This document shows, piece by piece, positions 47,742 to 59,639 of a stretch of DNA of 64,000 nucleotides. A program made the translations under genes and the position numbers. Numbering within the stretch: the first letter of the stretch is position 1; every line of letters begins with the position of its first letter. Below the pieces are notes generated by a model. The model saw only the letters and a program-made list of their open reading frames with translations, made no database searches and was not told the DNA's origin. This DNA is from Corbicula japonica (Eukaryota; Mollusca; Bivalvia; Venerida; Cyrenidae): contig JAZAYU010000012.1 of the NCBI GenBank assembly GCA_038501625.1, forward strand, positions 1,178,001 through 1,242,000, given 5' to 3'.

Positions 47742-47798
47742 CTCGGGGTTTGCAGGTAAAATCTTGTCAGTTATGAGGACTGACGGCCTCTCGTTCAC

Positions 47799-47805
47799 TT
47801 ATATA
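47799..47805 (-). promoter_or_regulatory. TATA box of the LLTP-like locus
   Basis: TATATAA on the - strand, within GGTATATAAGTG. Predicted transcription start is ~25-30 bases downstream (about 47772), leaving a 5' leader of about 30 bases before the ATG. Confidence 0.6.
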
Positions 47806-48228
47806 CCTATCCGAGGATCGAACAACGCAAAAAAAGGTATTCAAAGTCCAAAACTTTCGCCTCATTTTCGCTGATTTAAAATCACTACCGTACTTGCCAT
47901 ATAGAATGGGAGTTTTATTCATGAGAATAATGAATGCTTTAGTACCCTTGATTTACCCTAGATTTTATTTGCATGAGCACATGTAAATGTGAAAATATAT
48001 ATTATACATAAATAAACGAGGGGTTGAGGGAAAAAATAGAACAAAACATAATAGATCGTTGATAGGTTAGTCATGTTAGTTATCACATTGACACTATCAA
48101 AACTGTTTTGATCATTATGGTGACGAAATTTACGACAAAAGAAACAATTATGACGCTGATGATGAGGAGGAGAGATTGGGGAGGTAAATGGTAATCGTTG
48201 ATTTTTCTCGGTTACTGTATTATAGCAC
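47806..48228. other. Upstream region of the LLTP-like locus
   Basis: AT-rich, with no further gene or recognised element seen. Confidence 0.5.
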
Positions 48229-48394
48229 TTCCTGATTTCAGCGTTGAAAGAAACGGTTGCCTTCCGAGCAGGGGTTGCGAAAAGAGGTCCGGAAAAGCTA
48301 TGGGATCTCTGTTCCTGATTTCAGCGTTGAAAGAAACGGTTGCATTCCGAGCAGGGGTTGCGAAAAGAGGTCCGGAAAAGCTATGGGATCTCTC
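48229..48394 (+). repeat. Near-perfect 83-base tandem duplication
   Basis: Two units, 48229-48311 and 48312-48394, differ by about two bases. Each reads TTCCTGATTTCAG/CG and then an open frame with KETVAFRAGVAKRGPEKLWD, so each looks like an acceptor plus small exon. Not in an otherwise recognised gene. The near identity implies a recent duplication (or an assembly artefact). Confidence 0.85.
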
Positions 48395-49205
48395 TATTCA
48401 AAAAGCAGTATTTTCAATATATTCAATTATTAATTGTATCATGTATATTGAGGACTACTTAGGATGAAAGGTTAGCAAGATGTGTATTGTTTGAACTAAC
48501 CATGACATATTTTTTCTACTTTGTCTGATAGGAAGTTACCTGATACATTTGGATGTTGTTGTTTATTCTGTCAGTATAACTGTGTAATTGCAATATTACT
48601 CTTTTTAAGAGGTGATAAATTGTGTTTTGAGTTGTATGCTACATGTATTTGTATACACGTATGCCAAACTTTGACATTTTATGTCACCCTACCTCTAGGG
48701 GACGCGTTGATACTCTGGGACCAAGTCTATGACCTGTAAATATACGGTCAACAGCGCTAGGAAATAAAATTAAGGAGTCAACGATTTGATGGCTCTCGCT
48801 CATTCAAAATCTTTTGAAGAAGTGCAAATTATGAAGAATACAAAACATATGAATAATTCATAAATGGGAAACGACAAATGCCACTCTCTTATACTATCGG
48901 CTCATTACATTCACCTTTGTTATAGGCTGGGACTACTTTTACTTTAACTCACAAAAATAGTTCACCAATTACATTTAAAATTGCTTGGGTTTCTTTGGTT
49001 TTAATGAAAGATTAGTGAAGATATCTGTCATTTGTTTAACAATAAGCTTTCATATTCATAATTATGGCTGTATAAAATAAGGCTTTCGAGTTATGTCGAA
49101 AATCCTGACATTGAGCCTTTCGCAGAGATGTAAAGTGGGTGTAAGAAACGACAACTCTGCGAAGGAGATTGGACAAATGCATGAAAAATGAGATAACATG
49201 TCAAT
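48395..49205. other. Spacer with one member of a dispersed pair
   Basis: 48731-48840 is matched by 49206-49305 (GGTCAACAGYGCTA, AAGGAGTCAACGATTT, TTGAAGAAGTGCA). The ~475-base offset suggests an old tandem duplication. No gene seen. Confidence 0.55.
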
Positions 49206-49614
49206 TATACCTGTATACATATGGTCAACAGTGCTATGATATTAAAATAAAGGAGTCAACGATTTCATTCAAAATGTATTGAAGAAGTGCATATGCTTAA
49301 AGAAGTTAAGCGGGTAAAACGAATCTAAGGCCCGCGACCACTATTAGTAAGGACAGGTTAATTGACTAGTACACATGCTGAAAGATGAAAATGAGATGAA
49401 TAGACGATACAAATATAGACGAATACAAAAACAAGTAGTAACATAAAAGATAAATTTATAGGGGTAAATAACCCTGTGACATTCATTACAATACTAGTAT
49501 GTTGAGCTGCTGAACACGTTGTTACAATATCAAAATAAAACAAACGTAGCGTATGCATTTTTGCAGAATTTGAGGTTGTCGGAATAAAACAGCAATATCC
49601 GATAGCAGCATTTA

Positions 49615-49790
49615 CAGTCGGGGATCTGTCCCGTTTGAGCTTCTGTGATGCCCGAAGCTCATACCCCAAGGAATATGAAAAATTTCAATTTTCTTTCCCG
49701 ATCGGGAAGTTTTTCAATCAATATTTCCCGATCAGGAAAGTGAAAAGGGGGAATCCCCAACTTTCCGGAACGGGAAAGATCCCCGACTGC
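49615..49790. mobile_element. 176-base palindromic MITE
   Basis: ACAGTCGGGGATCTGTCCCG at the left is mirrored by CGGGAAAGATCCCCGACTG at the right. Inside, CTTTCCCGATCGGGAAG is itself a palindrome and CCCGATCAGGAAAG repeats it. Confidence 0.75.
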
Positions 49791-50104
49791 TGTATTACCA
49801 CTACCAGTTTTAAGTTATTTTTTTACATAACAAGCTACAAGTATTCTATTTTCTGTTAGTTTTCCAATATTAAATTAAATATATTCTTGCACAAAGGTAA
49901 CAGTTTTATTAAGTCAATCAGGGGCCTTTTTGTATTAAGTTTATCCTAACTCATTTTTCTGGCGAAAATGCTTTCTGTGAAAATATTCACGTTTATTGGA
50001 GAAACCGTGTTAGAGATACGCTATGTCAAGGTCACAGTAAAGGGTCATTAATTAAAATTCGCGTTAAAAACCAAGTTTTGTTGCAGTGCAGTGTCTCTAG
50101 TAAC

Positions 50105-50335
50105 ACATAATTTTATAATTTTATAATTTTACAAAAATTTCAAATCCCCAGCGGAAAAAAAGACTGCGTTTAACCGCTAACCAAAGCCACAGGAAATTTT
50201 TCCAGCAATCAGGAAGAACTAACCATTCCTAGATGAATACCAGTATGATCGTCGGCGAAGCTTCTTACAGGACTCGATCCCATTGATATCTAATTAAGAA
50301 TCCGACAACCCATTGCCACTATGTTTGATTTTGCA
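50105..50335 (-). repeat. tRNA-derived SINE
   Basis: On the - strand: an A box (TGGCAATGGGTTGTCGG), a B box (GGATCGAGTCC) ~28 bases after it, a ~120-base unique body, and a 3' tail of repeated AAAATTAT units (50107-50130). Head, body and simple-repeat tail are the three parts expected of a pol III SINE. Confidence 0.6.
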
Positions 50336-52014
50336 TTACGCGTTTCGCTTGTGTGTGTTTAATACTTTAAAATGGACATTATTAGTTCTCTAAAACCTTG
50401 ACCACAGCACTTATAAGTAAAGCCTTCTGGTGAAGAGCCTTGTTGTGAACACGCATTGCCGCAGTGTATTAAACGACGATCCACACTACTCACAAATGTT
50501 GCTCATGATCTGAAACACATGGAACCTCAATACTATCATTTATGTGTTTTCAACTAGATGAAGAGCGATTTTCAGATAATTTCAACTTATGAAACTATCG
50601 GTGTTGGTCTCCTAAATATCTAATTGTTAAGTTTAATTAAGAATATTTTTACAATCAGGCACCAGCCGTAAAAGCAAGAGCTGTTTCACTGCCAATATTA
50701 CTTTTTTATTTTGACACAAACGATTATTTTGTACCAGCTAAAAGAATTAAATGGAAATTATCAAGAAGTATAGTGCGTACTTTTGTGTGAAACTAAATAG
50801 TAAAAAGAATGACGCTACAGCACTGAAACGTACCGATGAGTGATGTGATCACACCTGATCATACAGGGTGCGGTCAACAATATTTTAATATTGAGTGCTG
50901 GAACTAACCTGAAATTTGAAAGTCGTATCACCTGTCTTTAAATTGTTTTAATGTAAAAATGAAATAAATAAATTGCAAACATGCAGTTGTTGACAGGAAA
51001 GAAACTTAATCAATTTTAAGGTGATGAATTACGAGCACACATTCGGAATCATTTGGGTGTGCTAGAAAAATACGCAAGCCCGGAGTTTTTTTTTCATTGG
51101 CCGGTGACAACTGATCAAAGCAAATGTTACATTTTATTTCTTAAATTGCTTACGTGTCGGTCACGTGTTTATATGGTCATATTAGTCAGATAAATACGCC
51201 GGCGATGTTTAATTTTTAGTTGGGGGAAAATTCAACTGCACTTTATCATTTATTTTTCAGAACTGCACTTTACCATAAGGGATATTCATTTTGCTTATTT
51301 TGCTGCGAAATAGTGTTTTGTTTGAAAAATAATTTGTCTTGTGACATGAAATTTAAAATGGAATTAAATTTTTGGTGTGATTACAGACAAAACTACCTTT
51401 CTTGACGAAAAACATACAAAATGACAAATTTCCCTACACTTTACCCTGAAAATTCTTGCTTATTTCTCGCCGATTCAGTTTCCGTGTCCAAGGTAACTTG
51501 TGTTCCACTAAGAGTTCATATCCAGGTACCAAAAGATTCGGAAAAATGTGTAGCAGGTTTATAGCAATATCTCAATTTTAAGAGTTATTTATTAAATGAG
51601 TAAAAAACTTACCAATTTTCATCCAAGATGGCGGACTTTTGTTTACAAAATGCATGGTAAAGTGTAGCTTGATTACCCACCCTGCTATCTGTTTTGAAAT
51701 TATCTGTGTAAGAATTGTAATATTTTTTCTCCTATATTAACTTCAACTTTATTTCCGTAAATCTGTGTAGATTATGTCTTTCTAGAATATTGCAATGACC
51801 AATAACAAAATTCTTTTAGTCATGGAACATTTTCATAAATATATTATATTTCCAAATATTTACACTTCAACTTCATCCTCAACGAAAAAGTCCTATTTAT
51901 ATATGATTTTTGCACTTGTCGCTCAAGCCTAATGCAAACATATGGGTTTGTAATGATGCATATATAAAAAGGCAAAAAACTATGTTTAAACCATGTCTTA
52001 TTTATCTAATGAAT
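50336..52014. other. Spacer
   Basis: No gene recognised. 51240-51670 contains GCACTTTACCA...TGGTAAAGTG-type inverted short motifs only. Confidence 0.45.
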
Positions 52015-52320
52015 CGTAATTACTGGTGTTAAGAATTGTGACGTTTTACTTAAAGAGGCGTGGCTATAGTAAAAGCCATACACAATTTATTGGACTGTGC
52101 CCAACGTTTTGTCTTGCGAAGCCGACCAGCATACACTTTTTGCCACGAGTTGCTGCGAAAAAAAGCGTCATTGGCTTTGTCGTCAAAGTGGTTGTTCCAA
52201 TGGCCAAAAATCAGTAATTCTTCAAATAATTTCGGTTAAAATTAGAGTATTTATGTGTGTAGAAATAAAAATTGAATCAATATTTGGTTGCTTTCATCTA
52301 TATATGAAAATCATTTGGTT
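52015..52320 (+). repeat. Dispersed repeat family Q, copy 2
   Basis: Same orientation as 8060-8365, sharing GTGACGTTTTACTT, GAGGCGTGGCTAT and TTTTGCCACGAGTTGCTGCG. This copy lacks the strong terminal hairpin of copy 1. Confidence 0.7.
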
Positions 52321-53966
52321 TTTTTTGTTAGTCCTTTAAACTACCCATTTTTTCCAAATCATTTCACAAACGAGTTTCGACTTTTCTTAAAAAAACAACA
52401 ACAAAGTTCTATAATAATTAAGCTCTTTTCCGAAGTATGTTTGTATAACTTATAACTATAAGTGAGATGAAACAGAATCTTCGTTTATGCTTGTTTTAAA
52501 CTTATATTACTTTCAAAAAATACTTATAAATGTAACCAGCAAAGATCTCAATGCTGTATGAAAAATATGACTTACATAATACTATATATAATGCGAACAT
52601 TTAGCTAACAACAACTATATGCATTTATTTTCATAAACCATTATGTAAAAGCACTGCTACTTGGCATTTTAATTACAAATTAAGTAAGTATAAGCCAACA
52701 CAAAACTAAACAATGACACAACAATCCCTACTAGAATCTGTGAATCGCTTGTCTGCCAGAGTAGAGACATATGCTTGTAACGGGCCAAACTACTTCACAG
52801 CAAAATTGGCGATTATTGTGCGAGAGTCTATGCTTTGTTGTACGTAATATTACGGCTTTAACGTAGGACTTACTTGTCACGATGAGTTTTACCTGGTAAC
52901 CGCTTCGATAGACAACAAAAAGTGAAAAACCCAGGTAAATAATAAAACAATACTTTTAATACTTGAATAAATCGTCGCTATACATTATAATAGTATTCTT
53001 TACATTTCACTTTACCGATATCTTCAGTATCCATTGTTTTTGTTAAAAAAATTCAAGCGATAAATCCAATTCCATAGACATAGTCTGCATAGTTCTAAAC
53101 ATAATTTTTGACACAGGCTGGTGATCGTTCGTCATGTACATATACTCTGTTAGCCAAATGAGCTTATACAACTTTTGAGATGGCGGTCCCAGGACAGTAA
53201 TAATAATAAGGACTATGCAATGTTATTGCCAATACTGGTTAGGGGTGTGAGTCTTGAGGCTGCCAGCAATAAGATATATTATATGCATCATGATAGCGAT
53301 AGGAACGGTAGGGGAGCTAACTCTTCCTGTTGCCTTTGTCACCGCGAATTTTCTGGTTCCGAAATGGTGTGTTTGGTTTACGCTGTTTTATGCATAAAAA
53401 CAGTTTCATTTAACAAAAAAACTTACTTAACCAGTCTAAGGAATGTTCCATGGACGTGACCAAAAATTTTGAGGGAGAACAGATCATTGGAAAATTATAA
53501 ATTAAAGATGTAAGTAAAATTTTCTGAAATTGAATAATAACTAATTTAAAGCTGTTTTTCACAAAAAACGGTCATATTCTCATGCTTTATACCCTTTTCA
53601 ACTATTATCAATTGTATTTGCAACTTTGTTTGATACCGTCATTCCGGACGCTTTATTAATTTCAACCCCACTGTAATTTGTTTTCGTCCGCCGGTGTATA
53701 CATAACTTTTGACATGGAATAATGGTGATTACGAAGTAGTTGGCTCATGCTCAAATCGCACATTTTGAAGCGTTCTTAGTAAAAACATTGATTGTAAGTG
53801 AATTATTCAATGATCTATTAAACGCATATACAAGTATTGAAGATGCAAATAACTGATATTATGCAAAAACTTGTTATTATTTTTTCCGGTGTCGAGGTAA
53901 GATTTTCCTGGGAAATTCATCCAGAAATAAATATACAAACTATTCTGATTATTGACATAATTTATG
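52321..53966. other. Spacer without recognised gene
   Basis: 53175-53459 is open for 94 codons but has no motif or splice sites. Nothing else seen. Confidence 0.45.
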
Positions 53967-55365
53967 TACAGTACACGCAGCTCGGATTCAACAGATTCCG
54001 CGCTATCACCGCGGACGGTATTTTGTTTGGGGGGAAAATCACCGCGGCCAAGCTCTTGGAGGTCATCATTTTGTCTGCGTATCGGCGCGGACACAGCTTT
54101 GCAGGGGGTCATAAAAATTTATCAGCGTGACATTGCCGGGGATTCCCGGTGACGTTCCGCGAACAATGCGGATGCACATTCATGCACCGATTTATTTAAA
54201 TTTCTTATTTACATGAAATTACATGTGTACGCGGGAATGACTTCTGACCAAAATGTGCGAGTTTTAAATAAAATTTGAGTCGACCGTGTCATCTCAATAT
54301 ATTGTCAAACATTCCATAAGAATCTCAAACATTGCATCATGCTTTCAGTTTTCACACCTTAGTCAAGTGACATACACTCTTTGACAGGTGAGACCAAGCT
54401 GCCAATTAAGGGTGACACTGATTTTACCAAGGGAATCTTAAACATGTCATCTTGCTTTCAGTGTTTTTCACACATTACGGTCGCTGTGATTTTACCGATA
54501 CACGTTTTTCTTGAAGTACTCAATCTGATATAACGTGTAATTAAATAAAACATAATCGACTTGTGGACCCCACTTTTTCCATTAAACGTAAATCACTGGT
54601 AAAAGCCAGTTTGCATGATTTAAATAAGTTAAAATAATTACCTTGATGGTTGTGTCGGTTCTTACGAAATCCGCATTTTATTCCATTTATCTTTAATTAT
54701 TACATATATAAACCGCATAATTTGAAAAACAGCCATTAACTTATAAAAACCGCATGTATCCCTTACAAAAAACATGACCATGCTGAGTATTTGGTATTGA
54801 GGCAAAAAAATCGATACCGCCGAACATCAAACACGACTTCAAAAGACGTCGTCGGCTCGAAACATCCATCGGTGTTTATTTCGGCTTTGCTATAAAAAGG
54901 TTTGATCTAAAACGTTTGACTTCAAAAGACGACGTCGGCTCGAAACAACCATCCGTGTTTATTTCGGCTTTACTATAAAAACGTTTGATCTACCTGGTAG
55001 TGTGCGCGTGTCATTTTTAGCTTGTGTGATGCAATAATTACTGAAATCTGATGAAAGCGATAAATAAAAGATTAGGATATATTTTAAATGAAGGAATATG
55101 TTAGCGTTCGGTAAATAATAATTGTTTTACTTTGTCGTTTGTTAAAATGCAACCACATTCGCGCGATTTACCTCGGCGGATCCTCCGCGACATCGCGGCG
55201 GTAAATGATTGCCTAGAGGCATCCGCTTATCGCCGTGATGAATTTACACGATCACGGTGACGAGTGGAAGTCCACGTATTGCGGGGGACGAAAAATTACT
55301 CAGTCCGCGATGAAAAAAATCGTGGGGATGAGCGGAAAAAATAAATCCGCGCTGCGTGTACTGTA
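53967..55365. mobile_element. 1.4 kb TA-flanked TIR element with GC-rich ends
   Basis: TACAGTACACGCAGC(T/G)CGGATT at 53967-53988 is mirrored at 55344-55365. The subterminal regions are rich in CGCGG/CCGCG palindromes. Size and TA ends fit a Tc1/mariner-type element, but no transposase is readable. It contains a tandem duplication of an ~85-base unit (54836-55000, CGTCGGCTCGAAACAWCCAT...TTTATTTCGGCTTT). Confidence 0.65.
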
Positions 55366-56165
55366 TTGTGTCAGTCAATTAATTATTCCCCTAAATTTGT
55401 AAAATGTTGATTTTGGCAAACATTTGCCACCCTACCCCTGTTTTTTCCAGTGCAAATTTGGCTAAATTCCTACATATCTGAAAACCTGCAAAATATTTCC
55501 TGCATGAACTTTTGAAATAAAACCTCTTTCCTGTTAATATTTAATCTGTGCCAAATTCCCCAAGCAGATGGAAAGTGTCCCCCATCCAGCTTGATTTTTC
55601 AGCATTTGTCATTGAAATACCTCACCGTCAAATTATTCTCAGATTCAGCCGAGCAGACTGTGTTTTCATCCGGTTACTATTCAACTCAGAACATACAAAG
55701 CTACCATCCATGCATTTTAGCCACCATGATCAGATTTCTTATTGCACAAACTATACATAATTTAAAAAGAATCTCACATTTTAAATTTAAACAATGATTT
55801 TAATGCATTAAATTCAAGGGTACCCCAAATATTAAAAAAATCGACCGGGACCAAAGTGCGAAACTGTACCCTGCCCACTGGGAGACCACTTCTCCCAAGT
55901 CTCCCTCTAGTGAGAGCCCTGTTGTTGCCTACAAAATTGCAAAAGTACATGATGATCCCTCTAATTGTCAAAGCATACATGTACAAAATGTTATAAACAT
56001 GAAAAGTTTTTGACACTCTGTATAAGAAAGATATTTTATGTGGTATCACATTTATTTCTTCTTCAGTAATATCTTCAGGTCTAAAATAAACAAACAAGAA
56101 AGAAAAAAATACTAAAACAAATCAGTCTTGGTTCTTATGGTCATGATGGTTGTTACATTTAGATA
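55366..56165. other. Spacer
   Basis: No gene recognised. Short open frames at 55548-55797 and 55774-56097 have no supporting signals. Confidence 0.45.
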
Positions 56166-56269
56166 TGCTGACTGCCAATGAAAACACAACACTTAATTTT
56201 TTGGAATATTTTTGATGTGTGTAAAAGTTTAATAAATTGGCAAAAGTAGATGCGTTTTTAAATCAATAA

Positions 56270-58196
56270 GGCCATAGAAAATAAATTCCTAGATTCTCCT
56301 CCCCGCCCACCCCTCGAAAATCACTCATCCCAAACATTTTTTATTTTGAAAAATAAATATACGTACATCAAAATTTACCTTACGTTCATTTTTATTTAAC
56401 GCTATTTTAATAATAGCATTTCTGTACAACGTTCTTAATTCTTATTATGAAAACGAAAGTTGTTTAAACTTCAATGTTCGCATTTCTTCTTCTTCCCGAA
56501 ATACGCAGGGCTCACTTTGGACCATCGTCGCATTTAAATTTAATTTTAATAACACATAGACTAATACGAACAAAGTATATTTCTGACCGTGCAACGATTG
56601 ACATATATTTCTGACCGTGCATTTTAATTTACAATGTTTAAGTCGGATGTTTATAATATTTATTACGAGTGATAAATGATATGAACGACATATATTTTTA
56701 ATCATGCGAATACCTTGCCCCTAAAATACTGTACAGCGGATTAATTTCACGGGGTTAAATTTTCGCGTTTTTTCGAAATCCGAGTCATTCGCGGGGTCTT
56801 AAATTCGCGCTTGGTCCTTCCAAGATACATTCTACCCAAACACCGTTTACCATGGATGAGAAAGGTATTTGCATTATTATTACAGTTCTAAATAATAACA
56901 CATTCTAAAATCTTAAAACTGTTTAACACACATGCTATCTTTAAAATATAAGCGGTGATTTTTAAAACTTATCCGTCAATCAAACCCGTTATATTTAAAC
57001 CTGTTGTTACGCCTTTGTTAAGTTCAATGCGTGATTGCCAAGCCAATTATCGATTTTGAGTGCTATCTCCAATTAGTTATTATTATAACAATGCCCTTGT
57101 GAATAAAAATGGTTCACACTTTCATGACTGTATGCCCACTCGATAAAGGTTTGTTTGTTACAGGCTCCAAACAAGTATTATGACAGGTTTAATGCGGATT
57201 AAGTGTGAAAATTTGTACATGTAGGTAATTTTCATAACAGGTTATGGACAGGAAAGAAACACTAAGATTAAATTGGTTTTTTCATCACTTAGTTGAAATA
57301 TAATCGCGGGGTCTTAAATTCGCGGTCAAACAAAAACCGCGAAAATAGCGAAAATAAAACCCCAGCGAATATTTCCCGCCGTACAGTATCCGAGAATTAT
57401 TACATGTACATTGACTAAAATCATCCAGTTTACAACTGCTATGAACATCTGTTGAACACCTGGTCATTGAGCGTTTTGATCTACAATGTTAGCGATGCTT
57501 GTGTACGAGTATTTAACATCAAAGATGCCCACGTCAACTTAAAACGGTGCACACTGCTCGAACTTGTACAAAAGAATTTCAAACCGTTGACTAACTGGGA
57601 TGATTTCATTTCTTAATCAGCTGATTGTTTGTTGACAGCGTATCTGTGATAAATTTAGCTTATTTCTGTTCAGGTTGTGTTTTATCTGCAGCACTGGCAC
57701 TTCGCCGAATTAGTAGTTTGCAACTAATCTATTGCGACAGCTATCACATTATTTTCGGCAATGTTGATTATACAACAATAGGATGTTTATTTAACAACTT
57801 TGGAGTTAATTGCTTGACAAAGGTAAGCAGAAATTTCAAAGGAAGAAACGTCTGGCATGTAATGACGTATTCTGGACTTACAATTACGGACGTGTCAATT
57901 AATGTACATATTACTAAATTTTTGGACGATCTTTTTTAAATAAAAATTCTCGTCTCTAAATATTTATTCAGCCAGAAAAAATATTTATTTTTTTCCGTCC
58001 GAAGACTTAGATAAAATAAGTTACAAAATTTATTTTAAAATAGTATCACTTATACAACAACAAATTCTTATATATTTTCAATATATAGATACGTTCACAG
58101 TGAGAATGAAAATAAAAATTAAAAAATAAAACCCGCAGACCCGCCCCATTTTTTCCCAAAATTAGGAGAGATTCTAGGAATTAATTTTCTATGGCC
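56270..58196. mobile_element. TIR element, family G, 1.9 kb
   Basis: GGCCATAGAAAATAAATTCC at 56270 is mirrored by GGAATTAATTTTCTATGGCC ending at 58196; both are followed inward by CTAGATTCTC and a C-rich block (CCCCGCCCACCCC at the left, its counterpart at the right). No transposase recognised. 57625-57939 is an open frame without motif. Confidence 0.65.
56727..57388. mobile_element. Nested 662-base TIR element
   Basis: The ends TACTGTACAGCGG and CCGCCGTACAGTA, plus internal CGCGGGGTCTTAAATTCGCG at both 56790 and 57304. The TACTGTAC..CGGGAAATATTCGC-type end resembles a widespread bivalve MITE (recollection, not a search). Confidence 0.65.
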
Positions 58197-58655
58197 TAAC
58201 ATCTCGTGGTCAATGGTCGACCGTGAACAATGCATCCCATGAGCGAATTCATGTTGAGATATCACCCCTTGGATAGTGCCCAAAACCTCATGTCGCTGGT
58301 TGTCATATTGGTATAGAGTGAAAACAGAAGATGGGATTTGTGAAGCCTTAAGTAAAGGTTAAAGATATATCTTGCGCATCTGAACAAAAATTTTAAAATC
58401 CATCTTTTTGCCATGAAAGCTTACACATCTTAATTTAAACTAATTTGACCACAAGTATGTATCAAATTATGGTTTAAAATAAGATTTTTGCAAAACAAAT
58501 ATTGAAGCAGACGCTCTCGCGGTATATCCGCGAGTTAAAAAACTGCCAGTTTTTTTAACTTTATACATATTTCATTTTTATTTATTCGACAAACGGGAAA
58601 GAATTCATAATCCATGTATTCTTCGATTATGCCTAGTTTTTCATTAATAATCGAT

Positions 58656-58708
58656 CTCAAATGTTATTTTTATCATTTGTATTACAAATGATAAAAATAA
58701 CATTTGAG
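58656..58708. repeat. Perfect 53-base palindrome
   Basis: 26-base arms (CTCAAATGTTATTTTTATCA-TTTGTA and its exact complement) are separated by one base. A cruciform-prone site. Confidence 0.95.
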
Positions 58709-59116
58709 AACCCTTAAAGGGTAAAATATAGACCTTGGATAACTTTAACAAATGGACTTGTTTTAAGATTATTCATGCATGTCTTCATGCCAAAACTAAA
58801 ATTTTGTGCATTTGTACGGGGTAGAGCTAACTGTAGGAGAGAAAGTTTTAAAATTATTGGATAATTTATTAATAATGCATCGATTGGTTAGTTATTGATT
58901 TTAAAATACATCTTTGTTGAGAATTTATTAAACTTTTATACACATCAAAAATATTCCAAAAAATAATGTGTTGCATTTTCATTGGCAGTTGGTATATATA
59001 TATGATTACACTTTGAAGGTTGTTTCATCTTATTTTTCCATTGAAATTGGCTGTTGGTTGCTTATTGTACATCAGACTTACCCCAAGTGTTCTTGTGTGT
59101 GACACTATAATTTTTA

Positions 59117-59618
59117 TGTATAGGATAGAGTCTATTAGGCAAAATAGAAATAGAAATGAAAAAAAATATTTTAGATTCTCATCCCCGCCCGCCCCTGTCC
59201 AAAACCACCCGCCAACAAATTCTGTTCTGGACAGAACAGGTTTTAGACCATCCCGGATATGGAAAAAAAACATGGCCGACAATAATAAAATAAAATGTTC
59301 ATCATTTTAAAGCTTACCGAAGGTGCAAGTGTCACTAATAAAGACTAGTATGGCTTTTCAAGCAAGAATAGGCACCAACCTGCTACTTTTGTAAGTTGTT
59401 ATCATGATTTTTTGAAAGAAATTGAAAAGATAGACGAATATTCTACACTAATGCTTCTGGTAACTATAAATGCCATTTTCTCAAAATTTTAAGTTAGTTT
59501 TTACTGATGTTCTCAGGTATTTCATGAATAAAAAATAAAAATTAAAAAGTGTCCGCCTGCCCCTTTTTTTCCCAAAACCCGGATGAGAATCTAATAAATT
59601 TTTTTCTCTGGCCTTAAG
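59117..59618. mobile_element. TIR element, family G, ~0.5 kb
   Basis: The left arm (AGGCAAAATAG...TTTTAGATTCTCATCCCCGC) and right arm (CGGATGAGAATCTAATAAAT...CTCTGGCCTT) are inverted relative to each other and match the arms of 56270-58196. Confidence 0.5.
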
Positions 59619-59639
59619 ATGTTTCTATAGAAAATAGGA

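Larger units (their letters stand above)
46435..47775 (-). pseudogene. Large lipid transfer protein-like locus collapsed by internal deletion
   Basis: The - strand carries a promoter, a signal-peptide exon (47690-47741), exon 2 (47017-47067) and the start of the vitellogenin/apolipophorin N-terminal domain (46768-46832). About 14 bases later it reaches the acceptor of a von Willebrand factor D exon (46435-46754), which in apolipophorin-like proteins lies thousands of residues downstream. Exons 1-3 join in phase. The vWD exon cannot be reached in frame from exon 2 or exon 3, and reading through from exon 3 stops after a few codons. The simplest reading is deletion of everything between exon 3 and the vWD exon. 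Intact members carry lipids in haemolymph (family knowledge). Well-preserved splice sites and the lack of stops inside exons suggest that the loss is not old. Confidence 0.7.
56166..58985. repeat. Outer inverted repeat arms flanking a composite of TIR elements
   Basis: 56166-56265 (CTGACTGCCAATGAAAACAC...TTTTGGAATATTTTTGATGT...AGTTTAATAAATT) is the reverse complement, with mismatches, of 58872-58985. The two arms enclose the family G element 56270-58196, the nested 56727-57388 element and the palindrome at 58656. Confidence 0.65.
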
